DNA of 64,000 nucleotides from Flavobacterium cellulosilyticum (GCF_004349355.1 NZ_SMFK01000001.1:496001-560000), one strand, 5' to 3'; counted from the stretch's first letter, positions 28,876-38,745 are shown. A program made the numbers and translations. Notes: a model not told the origin generated them from the sequence alone.

Positions 28876-30045
28876 TTATTTCATTTTATGTAGAAGACCC
28901 ATTTCTAAACCTCTTAATTCCGCTAATCCTTTCAATCGTCCCACTAAGGAATATCCGGGGTATTGTTCTTTTCCGTCTTCTATTGAATGTAAAAAACCAT
29001 GATCAGGACGCATTGGCAAACTGATATTTCTTTTTTGCATCAGCACAATCAATTTTTCCATAATACTTGCAATTGGATTATCCCCATACAAATGTTCGGA
29101 TTCTCTAAAAATCGCTTTACTGTCTCGAGTCACATTTCTTAGATGTAAAAAATGAATGCGATCGCCGTAATTGTCAATCACTCTTTCTAAATCATTTGTA
29201 GGGTCGGCACCTAATGAACCAGTGCAATAACACAATCCGTTGGCATTTATAGGGACAGCTTCAAATAGTAGTTTTAAGTCGGCTTCGTTGCGTACGACTC
29301 GTGGTAATCCTAAAACGGAAAACGGGGGGTCATCTGGATGAATTGCTAGTTTTACACCCAATTCTTCGGCAACTGGAGCGACTTCGGATAAAAAGTATAT
29401 CAAATTGGCTCTAAGAGTATTGTCGTCTATATGAGTGTAATTTTCGAGTAAGCTTAAGATTTGCTCCTTTGTAAAATTGATTTTACTTCCCGGCAATCCT
29501 AGCAATACATTTTTAAATAACAAAGCTTTTTCGTCTTCAGAAAGTAGGTTTCCATACGCCAAAGCGATTTGTTTTTCTTCTTCCGTATAATCGTTAGCTA
29601 CATTAGGTCTTTGTAATAAAAACAAATCAAAATAGTTAAAAGCAACTTGATTGTAAAGTAAGGCTTTGCTACCATCTGGATTTTCAAAAGCATGATGAGT
29701 TCGTACCCAATCCAAAATCGGCATAAAGTTATAAGTAATGACTTTGATACCACATTGAGCTATATTCTTTATACTAATCTTATAGTTTTCGATGAAAAGC
29801 AAGTAATCGCCGTTGGCTTTTTTAATATCCTCGTGAACTGGTAAACTTTCAATCACCGTCCATTCCATTCCCGCATTTCGAATAATTTCTTGTCGCACTT
29901 GTATCGCTTCAACTGTCCATACATCACCAACAGGAATTTCATGTAAAGCGGTTACTATACCACTTACGCCACATTGACGAATATCTTGTAATGAGATGGC
30001 ATCATTAGGTCCGAACCACCGCATTGTTTGTTGCATTTTTTTCAT
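28876..30045 (-). CDS. uxuA: D-mannonate dehydratase UxuA
   Basis: A cytosolic enzyme that turns D-mannonate into 2-keto-3-deoxygluconate in glucuronate breakdown. The N-terminal block MRWFGPNDAISLQDIRQCGV, the IHPDDPPF metal-site motif, GLCYCTGSLGADP and MRPDHGFLH are family signatures. The length of 389 aa matches UxuA. It lies 13 nt after an SDR that probably makes mannonate from fructuronate, and directly before the GH115 that frees glucuronate. The isomerase UxaC needed ahead of both was not found in this window. Confidence 0.93.
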   Translation of the reverse strand: MKKMQQTMRWFGPNDAISLQDIRQCGVSGIVTALHEIPVGDVWTVEAIQVRQEIIRNAGMEWTVIESLPVHEDIKKANGDYLLFIENYKISIKNIAQCGIKVITYNFMPILDWVRTHHAFENPDGSKALLYNQVAFNYFDLFLLQRPNVANDYTEEEKQIALAYGNLLSEDEKALLFKNVLLGLPGSKINFTKEQILSLLENYTHIDDNTLRANLIYFLSEVAPVAEELGVKLAIHPDDPPFSVLGLPRVVRNEADLKLLFEAVPINANGLCYCTGSLGADPTNDLERVIDNYGDRIHFLHLRNVTRDSKAIFRESEHLYGDNPIASIMEKLIVLMQKRNISLPMRPDHGFLHSIEDGKEQYPGYSLVGRLKGLAELRGLEMGLLHKMK

Positions 30046-30058
30046 TTACAATCTAAAA

Positions 30059-30796
30059 TTAAAATCCAATACTATTTCCACCATCAACAGGAAGAATTGT
30101 TCCCGTTACAAATTTGGATTCACTTGTAGCAAAATAAAATACTGCATCTCCAATATCCGAAGGTTCTCCTAAAATTCCCATTGGAGTCCTGGAAAGCACC
30201 TTGTTTTTTCTTTCTGGGTCACTGTCTAATGCTTTTGCTGACATTTTTGTTTTGATAAAACCAGGTGCTACACAATTGACACGAATTCCCATTGGAGCTA
30301 GTTCTACTGCCATGGCTCTAGTCATTGCTTCAATCGCACCTTTACTAGCTGTATAAGCAATTACCTTTGGAATACCATATTGTGACGCCATTGAACTGAT
30401 GTTGACAATGCTTCCACCTCCATGATTTTGCATCACTTTTACCACTTCACGGCTTACTGCAAAAACACTTTTTAAATTAGTATGAATAATGGACTCGAAA
30501 TCTTCGTCCGTTACCTCAATAAATTCTTTTTTAGAATTGATTCCTGCGTTGTTTACTAAAATGTCAATGTTACCACCTTTGGCAATATCAGCTATCATGG
30601 CTGGAATTCCAGCTAAATTATTCAAATCATATAAAACTGGAATCGCATTTGCACCAATTTCGGCGCAAGCTTCCTCTGTTTTTTCTTTTGTTCTTCCTAT
30701 TATAAAAGTGGTAATACCGTTATCACATAATTTTTTAGCTGTTGCAAAACCTAAACCAGAATTACCTCCTGTTACTATTGCTATTTTTGTATTCAT
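30059..30796 (-). CDS. SDR oxidoreductase, probable fructuronate/mannonate reductase
   Basis: An NAD(P)-dependent short-chain dehydrogenase of 245 aa. The nucleotide-binding GGNSGLGFA (10-18), NNAGIN, the catalytic Ser in NISSMAS and the YTASKGA pair (Y and K) are all present. Next to uxuA in Bacteroidetes such an SDR is commonly taken to replace UxuB, linking D-fructuronate and D-mannonate. That assignment rests on neighbourhood only; gluconate 5-dehydrogenase-like activity is the main alternative. Confidence 0.8.
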   Translation of the reverse strand: MNTKIAIVTGGNSGLGFATAKKLCDNGITTFIIGRTKEKTEEACAEIGANAIPVLYDLNNLAGIPAMIADIAKGGNIDILVNNAGINSKKEFIEVTDEDFESIIHTNLKSVFAVSREVVKVMQNHGGGSIVNISSMASQYGIPKVIAYTASKGAIEAMTRAMAVELAPMGIRVNCVAPGFIKTKMSAKALDSDPERKNKVLSRTPMGILGEPSDIGDAVFYFATSESKFVTGTILPVDGGNSIGF

Positions 30797-30815
30797 ATTT
30801 TTTTTAAGTTTAATC

Positions 30816-30870
30816 GGTTAACTGTTTAATTGGTTAATTGTGAAATGCCAAAGCGATTAAACAGTTAGCC
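30816..30870 (-). repeat. inverted repeat between the GH67 and SDR genes
   Basis: GGTTAACTGTTTAAT (30816-30830) pairs with ATTAAACAGTTAGCC (30856-30870) except at one base. It lies in the 128-nt gap after the GH67 stop on the minus strand and could lower readthrough into the SDR-uxuA-GH115 genes or stabilise RNA ends. Confidence 0.4.
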
Positions 30871-30924
30871 AGTTGAACTTATATATTTTTTTTATTGCCA
30901 TTGAAATTGCAATTGATTTTGAAC

Positions 30925-33108
30925 TCAGTTATTTCCCGGTGCGAAAGGGAATTTTAAAGATTTAAAATACTCTAATGAATGTACTGGTTTTTCAACTCCT
31001 TTTGGTAATTCTTTTCCAGAAAATTGTTGAAAATACAACAAGCAGGCATCGCGCCACCATTTGGCTTCTTTTTGTTGAATATGGAGTAGCATCTGCACTT
31101 CTTTAAAACGATTTTCGTCTACATACGATTTCATTTTTTCCCAAGTCGTTTGCATTGTTGTCACTTGATTTACCCCTTCTTGGTATTTCAATGCCAATCC
31201 ATTCCATAGGGTTTCTCCGTTTTTCAATTTGTAATCCCAGGGCAAATGATGAAACCATAGCAAGTTTATTTCAGGGCAAGTGGCAACGTTGTTATATTGT
31301 TTTGCTACTTCTGGAGCGTATTGTGCAGTAGCATTACTTCCTGTCGAAGAACGGTCAAAACCAATTCCATTATTATCTGCTTTATGATAATATACCGGAT
31401 TCCATTCTGGTCTCGATAAATCACTAACCCATGGCCCTGGTCCATAGTGATGTCCTGTGTCCATAATGTGATGCAATCCTAGCGGTGTCATATAATTGAC
31501 TACTGCTTCTCTTGAATCTAACATCATTTTTAGTACAGGACTTACAAAATTGGGATTATTAGAAAAAGTCATTCGCAACCATTCATTGGCAATAGTCTCC
31601 GAATCTAAACTGGGGTTCCAAGCCAAACGCCCGAAACCATACCAATTGGCTTGTGCAAAAGGATGACCTGTCCAATTTAAATCATTTCCAATATTTGCTA
31701 CTCCTGCTATTCCAGTAAGTTTGTGTTGATCAAGGGAACCTTCAATAATTTTAGCAACAGTTGATCCTTTTCCTTTGCTATAGGTATCTGCTTCTAAAAC
31801 TTCTTGGTATAATTTTGGGAGATAAACTAAATGGGTGCTAAAACCCAAATATTCCTGAGTAATTTGAAATTCCATCATCAAAGGTGTTTTTGGCATTGCT
31901 CCAAACATAGGATGAAATGGTTCTCTAGGTTGAAAATCGATTGCTCCATTTTTTACCTGTAGAATGACATTGTCTCTGAACTTTCCGTCATAAGGAACAA
32001 ATTCGCTGTAGGCTTGTTTGGCTCGGTCATCAGCATCATGTTCTGAGTATACAAAGGCTCTCCACATTACAATTCCGCCAAAAGGAGCCAAAGCATCAGC
32101 TAGCATATTAGCACCATCTACATGGTTTCTACCATAATTTTGTGGACCTGGTTGTCCTTCTGAGTTGGCTTTAACTAAAAATCCGCCAAAATCTGGAATT
32201 TGTTTGTAAATTTCGGATGCTTTATCTTTCCACCATTGTTGTACTGCAGGATCATATGGATCGGCAGTTTTTAATTTTCCTATTTCAATCGGTGCTGAAA
32301 ATCGAGCAGTTAAATAAACTTTAATTCCATACGGTCTAAAAGCATCCGCTAAAGCCTTTACTTTTTCTAAATACAGTGGCGTCAATATCAATGCATTCGC
32401 ATTCACGTTGTTTAAAACCGTTCCATTAATTCCAATTGAGGCATTGGCACGAGCATAATCAATATAACGTTGGTCAATAAAATCAGGTAATTTTTGCCAA
32501 TTCCAAAGCGATGCTCCAGCATAACCGCGCTCTACTGATCCATTAAGATTGTCCCAATGATTCAGTACTCTAACATTAATTTTTGGAGAATCAATTATGG
32601 CTAAATTATCAATTGATTGATTGGTTTGAATCATTCTTAAAAAATGATAAACCCCATATAATACTCCAATATCTGTTTTGGCAGTTATTACCAATAGTTT
32701 TTTATTGTTGCTAGTACTTGAAATTATATAACCTTCATTGTTTATTGAAGTTATTTGTGATGCCAACTGCTGTTTCAAATTATCGTCAAGATTGCTAATA
32801 GAGCCAATTACTATAAGCCCTTTCGAGTCACTATTTTTTTCTATATTAATTCGAGAAGACAACATGCTTTGCAACCCTAATTGAAGTTCTTTTTGAGCAA
32901 TTTGAATTGTTTGAGATTCACCAAAAGCAGTAATTCCTTTTATTTGAGAAGTATAAGTGTTTACTAAATTTACATTTTCAATAGGGTAATATTGTAACCA
33001 CAATTTATAATCTTCCTGTGCCGTAGTACTTTCGCCTATTCCAAAAAAACAAAAGAATAAAAAAAGAAGCTTTTGAAAAAAATTAAATAGTGTAAATTGT
33101 AACTTCAT
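30925..33108 (-). CDS. aguA: GH67 alpha-glucuronidase
   Basis: Removes (4-O-methyl-)glucuronate from the non-reducing end of xylo-oligosaccharides. The ATG at 33108 gives a clean signal peptide (1-30, STTA-Q); the open frame reaches a TTG at 33171 but that adds no plausible leader. GH67 landmarks: the general acid E317 in KANSEGQPGP, and D391 (GAIDFQPREP) with E419 (QEYLG), the pair thought to activate water; spacing agrees with the Cellvibrio enzyme. The length of 727 aa is standard. Being exported and not cytosolic, it should act in the periplasm. It heads the minus-strand set and shares a 360-nt regulatory gap with the divergent GH3 gene. Confidence 0.94.
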   Translation of the reverse strand: MKLQFTLFNFFQKLLFLFFCFFGIGESTTAQEDYKLWLQYYPIENVNLVNTYTSQIKGITAFGESQTIQIAQKELQLGLQSMLSSRINIEKNSDSKGLIVIGSISNLDDNLKQQLASQITSINNEGYIISSTSNNKKLLVITAKTDIGVLYGVYHFLRMIQTNQSIDNLAIIDSPKINVRVLNHWDNLNGSVERGYAGASLWNWQKLPDFIDQRYIDYARANASIGINGTVLNNVNANALILTPLYLEKVKALADAFRPYGIKVYLTARFSAPIEIGKLKTADPYDPAVQQWWKDKASEIYKQIPDFGGFLVKANSEGQPGPQNYGRNHVDGANMLADALAPFGGIVMWRAFVYSEHDADDRAKQAYSEFVPYDGKFRDNVILQVKNGAIDFQPREPFHPMFGAMPKTPLMMEFQITQEYLGFSTHLVYLPKLYQEVLEADTYSKGKGSTVAKIIEGSLDQHKLTGIAGVANIGNDLNWTGHPFAQANWYGFGRLAWNPSLDSETIANEWLRMTFSNNPNFVSPVLKMMLDSREAVVNYMTPLGLHHIMDTGHHYGPGPWVSDLSRPEWNPVYYHKADNNGIGFDRSSTGSNATAQYAPEVAKQYNNVATCPEINLLWFHHLPWDYKLKNGETLWNGLALKYQEGVNQVTTMQTTWEKMKSYVDENRFKEVQMLLHIQQKEAKWWRDACLLYFQQFSGKELPKGVEKPVHSLEYFKSLKFPFAPGNN

Positions 33109-33208
33109 TATTTTTATAGTTAAATTTATTTTAAAAAACTTAATTAATTTATTGTCTGAAAAAAAAATCAAGCATATTATACTATTATTAGTATATTTAT
33201 TTATATTT

Positions 33209-33220
33209 GCAATCGGTTGC
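33209..33220. promoter_or_regulatory. LacI-type operator, GH67 side
   Basis: GCAATCGGTTGC with central CG, 101 nt before the GH67 start. It is part of a 26-nt block (33203-33228) that recurs at 33360-33385 with a single difference. TATATTTG just ahead of it (33202-33209) also fits a plus-strand -7 box. Confidence 0.55.
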
Positions 33221-33363
33221 GTAAAAGTAATACTTTATATGAATAATAAAAATATTTTTGGATAAATATTTCTCATACACATAAATAAACCTAATAAAAA
33301 ATGTGAACTAATTAGGAAAAGTATGTTTATTTTGACTAATTCAGAAAATAATATTATTAATAT

Positions 33364-33394
33364 TTGCAATCGGTTGTGTAAAAGTGTAGTTTTG
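33364..33394 (+). promoter_or_regulatory. predicted promoter of the GH3 gene
   Basis: TTG at 33364-33366, a 20-nt spacer and TAGTTTTG at 33387-33394. The operator at 33366-33377 fills the space between the two elements. The predicted leader is about 70 nt. Confidence 0.55.
33366..33377. promoter_or_regulatory. LacI-type operator, GH3 side
   Basis: GCAATCGGTTGT, lying between the -33 and -7 boxes of the GH3 promoter. It is exactly 157 bp from its partner at 33209, close to fifteen helical turns. Confidence 0.58.
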
Positions 33395-33471
33395 AATTTA
33401 AATATAAATCCTACTTTTTTACAATACTACCATCTTACTGATTATCAACTAAACTTATAGATATAAACCTT

Positions 33472-35721
33472 ATGAAAACAAAATTATTCTCATTAATTAA
33501 GCTAGTAGTACTTTTAATATTTGTCTCCTCTAATAGTCAAACTACCGCAAAGACTGATGCCAAAAATTTTGAAACATTTGCATTTTACAATCCTTCACTA
33601 TCTATTGATACTAGAGTAAACGATTTAATTTCTAGACTAACATTAGAAGAAAAAGCCAATCAAATGATGCATAATACCTCCGCAATCGAAAGATTAGGTA
33701 TTCTTCCTTATAGTTACTGGAACGAAGCCCTTCATGGTGTAGGTCGATCGGGCGTTGCCACTATTTTTCCACAAGCTATTGGACTCGGTGCTACCTTCGA
33801 TAATGATTTGGCCTATAGGGTTTCTTCAGCAATTTCGGATGAAGCTAGAGCAATGCACAATATAGCTAAATCCAAAGGCTTTAATTTGCAGTATGATGGA
33901 TTAACTTTTTGGACCCCGAATATTAATATCTTTAGAGATCCTCGCTGGGGTCGTGGCCAAGAAACCTATGGTGAAGATCCGTTCTTGACGGCTACAATTG
34001 GGACTGCTTTTGTAAAAGGCTTGCAAGGAAATAATCCAAAATACTTAAAAACGGCTGCTTGCGCCAAACATTTTGCAGTACACAGCGGACCTGAAAAATT
34101 ACGACACGAATTTAATGCAGAGGCCAGCCCAAAAGATTTGTGGGAAACTTATTTACCCGCTTTTAAGGCTCTTGTTGAAGCTGATGTCGAAGCAGTAATG
34201 TGTGCTTATAATAGTACCAATGGTGCTCCTTGTTGTTCAAATAATCATTTAATTACTGATGTTTTAAGAAATCAATGGCATTTTAAAGGGCATGTTGTGA
34301 GTGATTGCTGGGCAATTCAAGATTTTTATACTCCAAAAGGAAAAGGTGGTCACGGTGTTGTAAAAACTGAAGCCGAAGCTGCTGTATTAGCCGTAAAAAG
34401 TGGTGTCAGTCTCAATTGTGGAAATTCATATGAAGCGCTACCAGATGCTGTAAAAGAAGGCTTGATAACTGAAAAAGAAATTGACAAACAATTAGCAATA
34501 TTGCTTCGAACCAGATTTAAATTAGGTTTGTTTGATCCTATGGGAAGTAACCCTTTTGATGCAATATCGTATAATGTTGTAAATAGCTCAGAGCATCGAT
34601 CATTAGCGAAAGAGGTGGCTCAAAAAAGTATGGTATTGTTAAAAAATAATGGAATTTTACCCTTAAAAAATAACTTATCAAAATATTTTGTTACTGGTCC
34701 AAATGCAACTAGCATCGAAGTGCTTTTAGGAAATTATTATGGTATTAATCCCAATATGGTAACTATCTTAGAAGGAATTACCTCGGCAATCAGTCCTGAA
34801 AGTCAATTGCAATATAGATTAGGTGCTATGCTGAATCAAAAATCGATCAACCCAATAAATTATGCCACTGGGAATGCAGGAAATAGCGATGTTACAATTG
34901 TAGTATTAGGTGTTTCGAGCACGTTAGAAGGTGAAGAAGGCGATTCGATAGATTCGGATACAGCCGGTGATCGATTAAATTATGATTTACCAGAAAATCA
35001 AATAGAATACCTAAGAGATTTAAGAAAAGCTGCTGATAAAAACACTGAAGATAAAAAACCAATCATTGCAGTAATAACAGGTGGAAGTCCTATGAATCTG
35101 GCTGAAGTTCAAGAATTAGCTGATGCCGTTTTGTTAGTTTGGTACCCTGGTGAAGAAGGCGGAAATGCTGTTGCGGATATCCTTTTTGGGAAAATTTCTC
35201 CATCTGGGAAGTTACCCATAACCTTCCCAAAATCATTAGATCAATTGCCTCCTTTTGAAGATTATTCTATGAAAGGACGAACCTATAAATATATGAATGT
35301 AGATCCAATGTATCCTTTTGGGTTTGGATTGAGCTACACCAATTTTACATATGGAGAAGCAAAAGTAGCATCAACTAAAATCTCCAAAAAAGACAATCTT
35401 AAAGTGGCTGTAAATGTTACAAATTCCGGAAAAGTACCATCAGAGGAAGTGGTACAATTGTATGTTACGGATTTAAAAGCATCTGTAACAGTTCCAAATT
35501 TTCAATTAATGACTATGAAACGAATTGCTCTAAATCCTGGAGAAACAAAAGAAGTTGTTTTTGATCTTACGCCAAAAGCATTCGAAATGGTTAAAAATGA
35601 TGGTTCACGAACAATAGAATCGGGTGATTTTAAAATTTATATCGGTGGTTCCAGTCCAATGAAACGTAGTTTTGAACTTGGTGCTCCAAAAATGGCAGAA
35701 AAAATAATTACAGTAAACTAA
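33472..35721 (+). CDS. GH3 beta-xylosidase
   Basis: An exported exo-enzyme that releases xylose from xylo-oligosaccharides. Signal peptide about 1-27. The N-terminal barrel has the nucleophile D278 in HVVSDCWA and the KH pair at 199-200 (ACAKHFAVHSGPE); the second alpha/beta domain covers about 385-610, and a fibronectin-III-like domain closes the protein (about 640-735). At 749 aa it lacks the PA14 insertion often found in Bacteroidetes GH3 enzymes. The pattern matches beta-xylosidases more than beta-glucosidases, which is also what the locus suggests. It shares 19 nt of spacing with the esterase gene behind it. Confidence 0.9.
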   Translation: MKTKLFSLIKLVVLLIFVSSNSQTTAKTDAKNFETFAFYNPSLSIDTRVNDLISRLTLEEKANQMMHNTSAIERLGILPYSYWNEALHGVGRSGVATIFPQAIGLGATFDNDLAYRVSSAISDEARAMHNIAKSKGFNLQYDGLTFWTPNINIFRDPRWGRGQETYGEDPFLTATIGTAFVKGLQGNNPKYLKTAACAKHFAVHSGPEKLRHEFNAEASPKDLWETYLPAFKALVEADVEAVMCAYNSTNGAPCCSNNHLITDVLRNQWHFKGHVVSDCWAIQDFYTPKGKGGHGVVKTEAEAAVLAVKSGVSLNCGNSYEALPDAVKEGLITEKEIDKQLAILLRTRFKLGLFDPMGSNPFDAISYNVVNSSEHRSLAKEVAQKSMVLLKNNGILPLKNNLSKYFVTGPNATSIEVLLGNYYGINPNMVTILEGITSAISPESQLQYRLGAMLNQKSINPINYATGNAGNSDVTIVVLGVSSTLEGEEGDSIDSDTAGDRLNYDLPENQIEYLRDLRKAADKNTEDKKPIIAVITGGSPMNLAEVQELADAVLLVWYPGEEGGNAVADILFGKISPSGKLPITFPKSLDQLPPFEDYSMKGRTYKYMNVDPMYPFGFGLSYTNFTYGEAKVASTKISKKDNLKVAVNVTNSGKVPSEEVVQLYVTDLKASVTVPNFQLMTMKRIALNPGETKEVVFDLTPKAFEMVKNDGSRTIESGDFKIYIGGSSPMKRSFELGAPKMAEKIITVN

Positions 35722-35740
35722 TTTGATAAAAACACACATA

Positions 35741-37678
35741 ATGAAAAGATTCAAAGTACTATTATTGGTCCTTATTTCAGTACAATCCTTTACTCTTTTG
35801 GCTCAAATTAAATTGCCTAAATTAATCAGCAATGGATTGGTATTGCAACGAAATGAAAAAATAAAAATATGGGGTTGGGCTGCTCCAAAAGAACAAATCA
35901 AATTAGAATTTAAATCTAAAACCTATACTACATCGGCAGATGTAAAAGGTAATTGGAGTATTTTATTGCCTGCACAAAAAGCGGGTGGCCCCTATGAAAT
36001 GACGTTAAAAGCAAGTAATCAAATTACATTAAAAGACATTCTTTTTGGCGATGTTTGGGTATGTTCAGGTCAATCGAATATGGAACTGCAAATGGAGCGC
36101 CTAAAGGAAAAATATTTCGAAGAAATAAAAAACTCCAAAAACAATGAAATCCGACAATTTACCGTACCCGATAAATATGATTTTAAAAGCCCTCAAAACG
36201 ATGTTGACTCTGGAAATTGGGTTGCAGCGAATCCAGAAACAGTTTTAGAATTTTCAGGAGTTGCTTACTTTTTTGCGAAAAAAATTTATGAAAAAGAACA
36301 TATTCCTATTGGATTAATTAATTCCGCTTTAGGAGGTTCGCCAGTAGAGTCTTGGATGAGTGATGAAGCTTTAAAAGCATTTCCTAATGCCTATGATGAA
36401 GTCCAAAAATTTAAAAACGATCAGCTTATTGCTGATATTGAAGCCAGCGATAAAAAACGAAATGACGATTGGTATGCATTAGTCAATGCAACAGATAAAG
36501 GGTTAGCGGATGAAAATCAAAAATGGAGTCAGGCCCGTTTTGATGATACAAATTGGAGCAAAATGGCTATTCCAGGATATTGGAAAGACCAATCCATTGG
36601 TAATGTAAACGGTGTAGTTTGGTTTAGAAAAGAAATAGAAATACCCGAATCGATGGCAGGCAAACCAGCTAAATTAATGCTTGGACGAATTGTAGACCAA
36701 GATTTTGTTTATGTTAATGGAGAAATGGTAGGAACAACAGGTTATCAATATCCTCCAAGAAGATATGAGGTGAAACTGGGGATTCTGAAACCAGGAAAAA
36801 ACACCATTGCTATTCGAGTGATCAATAATAGTGGTAATGGAGGTTTTGTTAATGACAAGCCGTATTATTTGGCTGTGGCCAATGATACCCTAGATTTAAA
36901 AGGGGAATGGAGATACAAATTAGGAGCAGAAATGAAACCTTTGGCTGGACCAACATTTATTCGTTGGAAACCAGAAGGACTTTACAATGCCATGATTGCT
37001 CCTTTATTAAATTTAAAAATCAAAGGGGTGATTTGGTATCAAGGAGAATCTAATACCGGAAATCCAACTGGATATACTCAATTATTTACTACTATGATAA
37101 ACGATTGGAGATCCAAATGGAATCAAGGCAATTTCCCTTTTTTATATGTTCAACTAGCCAATTATATGGACCACCATCCCAATCCTATAGAAAGTAATTG
37201 GGCCGCTTTGCGACAAGCACAATTAGAATCACTTCGAGTACCAAATACGGGAATGGCCGTAACAATAGATATCGGAGAATGGAATGATATTCATCCATTA
37301 AATAAAGAAGCTGTTGGAAACCGTTTGGCTTTTTTAGCCCGAAAACTTGCCTATGGGGATGCCAACGTTGTTGAATTAAGTCCAATTCCTTTGAGTACTG
37401 AATTCAAATCGGACAAAGTAATTGTTACTTTTAAAAATGTAGATGGCGGATTGATTGCAAAAAATGGATCTGAACTAAAATCTTTTGCTATTTCTAATGA
37501 TGGCAAAAACTTTGTATGGGCAAATGCCAAAATTGTAGGCAAAACAGTGGAAGTTTGGAATGACAAAATAGATAATCCAACGAATGTAAGGTATGCTTGG
37601 GATGAAAATCCGGTCGAAGCTAATTTGTTTTCTAAGGAACGACTTCCAACAACTCCATTTGAAGTAAAAAAGAAATAA
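35741..37678 (+). CDS. SGNH esterase of the sialate O-acetylesterase type, probable xylan acetylesterase
   Basis: An exported esterase expected to remove acetyl groups from xylose units. The frame is open from a TTG at 35723, but the ATG at 35741 gives a proper signal peptide (1-21, TLLA-Q). The SGNH core is split: the Ser block CSGQSNMEL (nucleophile S112) and later WYQGESN and DIGEWNDIHP with the Asp-His pair. Between them, at about residues 265-385, lies a GH2-type jelly-roll domain (KPAKLMLGRIVDQDFVYVNG). The C-terminus is a small beta domain. Proteins of this design are often labelled sialate esterases; acetylxylan is the likelier substrate here. Confidence 0.82.
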   Translation: MKRFKVLLLVLISVQSFTLLAQIKLPKLISNGLVLQRNEKIKIWGWAAPKEQIKLEFKSKTYTTSADVKGNWSILLPAQKAGGPYEMTLKASNQITLKDILFGDVWVCSGQSNMELQMERLKEKYFEEIKNSKNNEIRQFTVPDKYDFKSPQNDVDSGNWVAANPETVLEFSGVAYFFAKKIYEKEHIPIGLINSALGGSPVESWMSDEALKAFPNAYDEVQKFKNDQLIADIEASDKKRNDDWYALVNATDKGLADENQKWSQARFDDTNWSKMAIPGYWKDQSIGNVNGVVWFRKEIEIPESMAGKPAKLMLGRIVDQDFVYVNGEMVGTTGYQYPPRRYEVKLGILKPGKNTIAIRVINNSGNGGFVNDKPYYLAVANDTLDLKGEWRYKLGAEMKPLAGPTFIRWKPEGLYNAMIAPLLNLKIKGVIWYQGESNTGNPTGYTQLFTTMINDWRSKWNQGNFPFLYVQLANYMDHHPNPIESNWAALRQAQLESLRVPNTGMAVTIDIGEWNDIHPLNKEAVGNRLAFLARKLAYGDANVVELSPIPLSTEFKSDKVIVTFKNVDGGLIAKNGSELKSFAISNDGKNFVWANAKIVGKTVEVWNDKIDNPTNVRYAWDENPVEANLFSKERLPTTPFEVKKK

Positions 37679-37713
37679 TAAAATGGTTAAATCTTATCTA
37701 AAATAGCGTTCCA

Positions 37714-38745
37714 TTATATTTTTTTTGAAGATTCACGAACAAGAACCTCGGTATTTAAAAAAGTAATTTCTTTAATCTCGTGCCTTTTGAGTGATTTTAA
37801 ATTTTTCAAAATAATTTCTGCAGAAGCTTTTCCCATTTTTGATGCAGGATGGGTTATTGTAGACAAATTAGGTTCAATTATATGTGAAATAGGGTCGTTA
37901 TTAAAACCGATAACGGCCAATTCTTCAGGTATTTTAATACCTCTTTTTTTAGCGGTTTGTATTGCACTTACGCCAATAATATCCCCTGAAGCAAAAATTC
38001 CATCGGGCGGATTCGGCAAGTCAAATAGAATATTACTTTCCCTCTCCCCTTCTTCATAAGAAACCGATTTTAAATTGACGATTAATTCTTCCTCTATAGG
38101 TAAATTAAAATCCTTTAATGCATCTTTATACCCTCTTTTCCTTTCACTATATAAATTTCCAAACTCAGAACCTGCGGTAAGATGTGCAATTCGAGTACAA
38201 CCTTGTTCTATAAGATGTTTTGTTGCTTTATATCCAGCGGCATAATTGTCTATTATAACACGAAAAGTATTGAAATCTTTTGGTACCCTATCGACAAAAA
38301 CTAATGGAATATTACTGGTTACAAATTGCTGAAAATGGGATGTATCACGGGTTTCCATTGATAATGAACATATAACTCCGCTAACTCGACTGCTGTATAA
38401 GGATTTAGCCATACTTACTTCCTCTTTATACGAGTCATGGGATTGCATTATAATTACATTGTATCCAGATTTTCGGGCTGTTATCTCTATTCCACTAATC
38501 AATGAGGAAAGAAAGGGTTGGGTAACTGTTGGAATTAATACTCCAATAGTATTCGATTTGTTTCCTCGCAAACCAGCAGCCAAAGTATTAGGGACATAGC
38601 CCATTTCTTCTGCAGTCTTTTTTACTTTTTTTATTGTTTTAGCACTAATTGTTGGATGATCTTTTAAAGCTCTTGAAATTGTTGAGGTGGCAAGATTTAA
38701 TTTTTCAGCAATGTCATAGATCGTTATATCCTTATTTTCTTCCAT
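37714..38745 (-). CDS. LacI-family transcriptional regulator of the xylan locus
   Basis: A sugar-responsive DNA-binding protein of 343 aa. The N-terminal HTH (residues 6-26, ITIYDIAEKLNLATSTISRA) and hinge helix (NTLAAGLRG) are standard, and about 60-340 is a periplasmic-binding-protein-like sensor (TIGVLIPTVTQPF, ASGDIIGVSA). It is the only LacI protein in the window, and seven CG-centred palindromes of LacI type lie at xylan genes, so it is proposed as their binder; the ligand could be xylose, a xylo-oligomer or glucuronate. It is convergent with the esterase gene (35-nt gap) and divergent from the GH43 at 38881. No operator was seen at its own promoter. Confidence 0.9.
   Translation of the reverse strand: MEENKDITIYDIAEKLNLATSTISRALKDHPTISAKTIKKVKKTAEEMGYVPNTLAAGLRGNKSNTIGVLIPTVTQPFLSSLISGIEITARKSGYNVIIMQSHDSYKEEVSMAKSLYSSRVSGVICSLSMETRDTSHFQQFVTSNIPLVFVDRVPKDFNTFRVIIDNYAAGYKATKHLIEQGCTRIAHLTAGSEFGNLYSERKRGYKDALKDFNLPIEEELIVNLKSVSYEEGERESNILFDLPNPPDGIFASGDIIGVSAIQTAKKRGIKIPEELAVIGFNNDPISHIIEPNLSTITHPASKMGKASAEIILKNLKSLKRHEIKEITFLNTEVLVRESSKKI

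Noticed and set aside
30809-30820. TTAATCGGTTAA resembling the LacI-type operator
   Set aside because: The outer bases that are C and G at all accepted sites are T and A here, and the sequence is one arm of a local inverted repeat between two genes of the same operon.
33109-33171. Upstream TTG start for GH67
   Set aside because: It adds 21 charged residues ahead of a complete signal peptide that begins at the ATG at 33108.
35741-37678. True sialate O-acetylesterase
   Set aside because: The fold fits, but no sialic acid genes are near and all neighbours act on xylan, so acetylxylan is the better reading.
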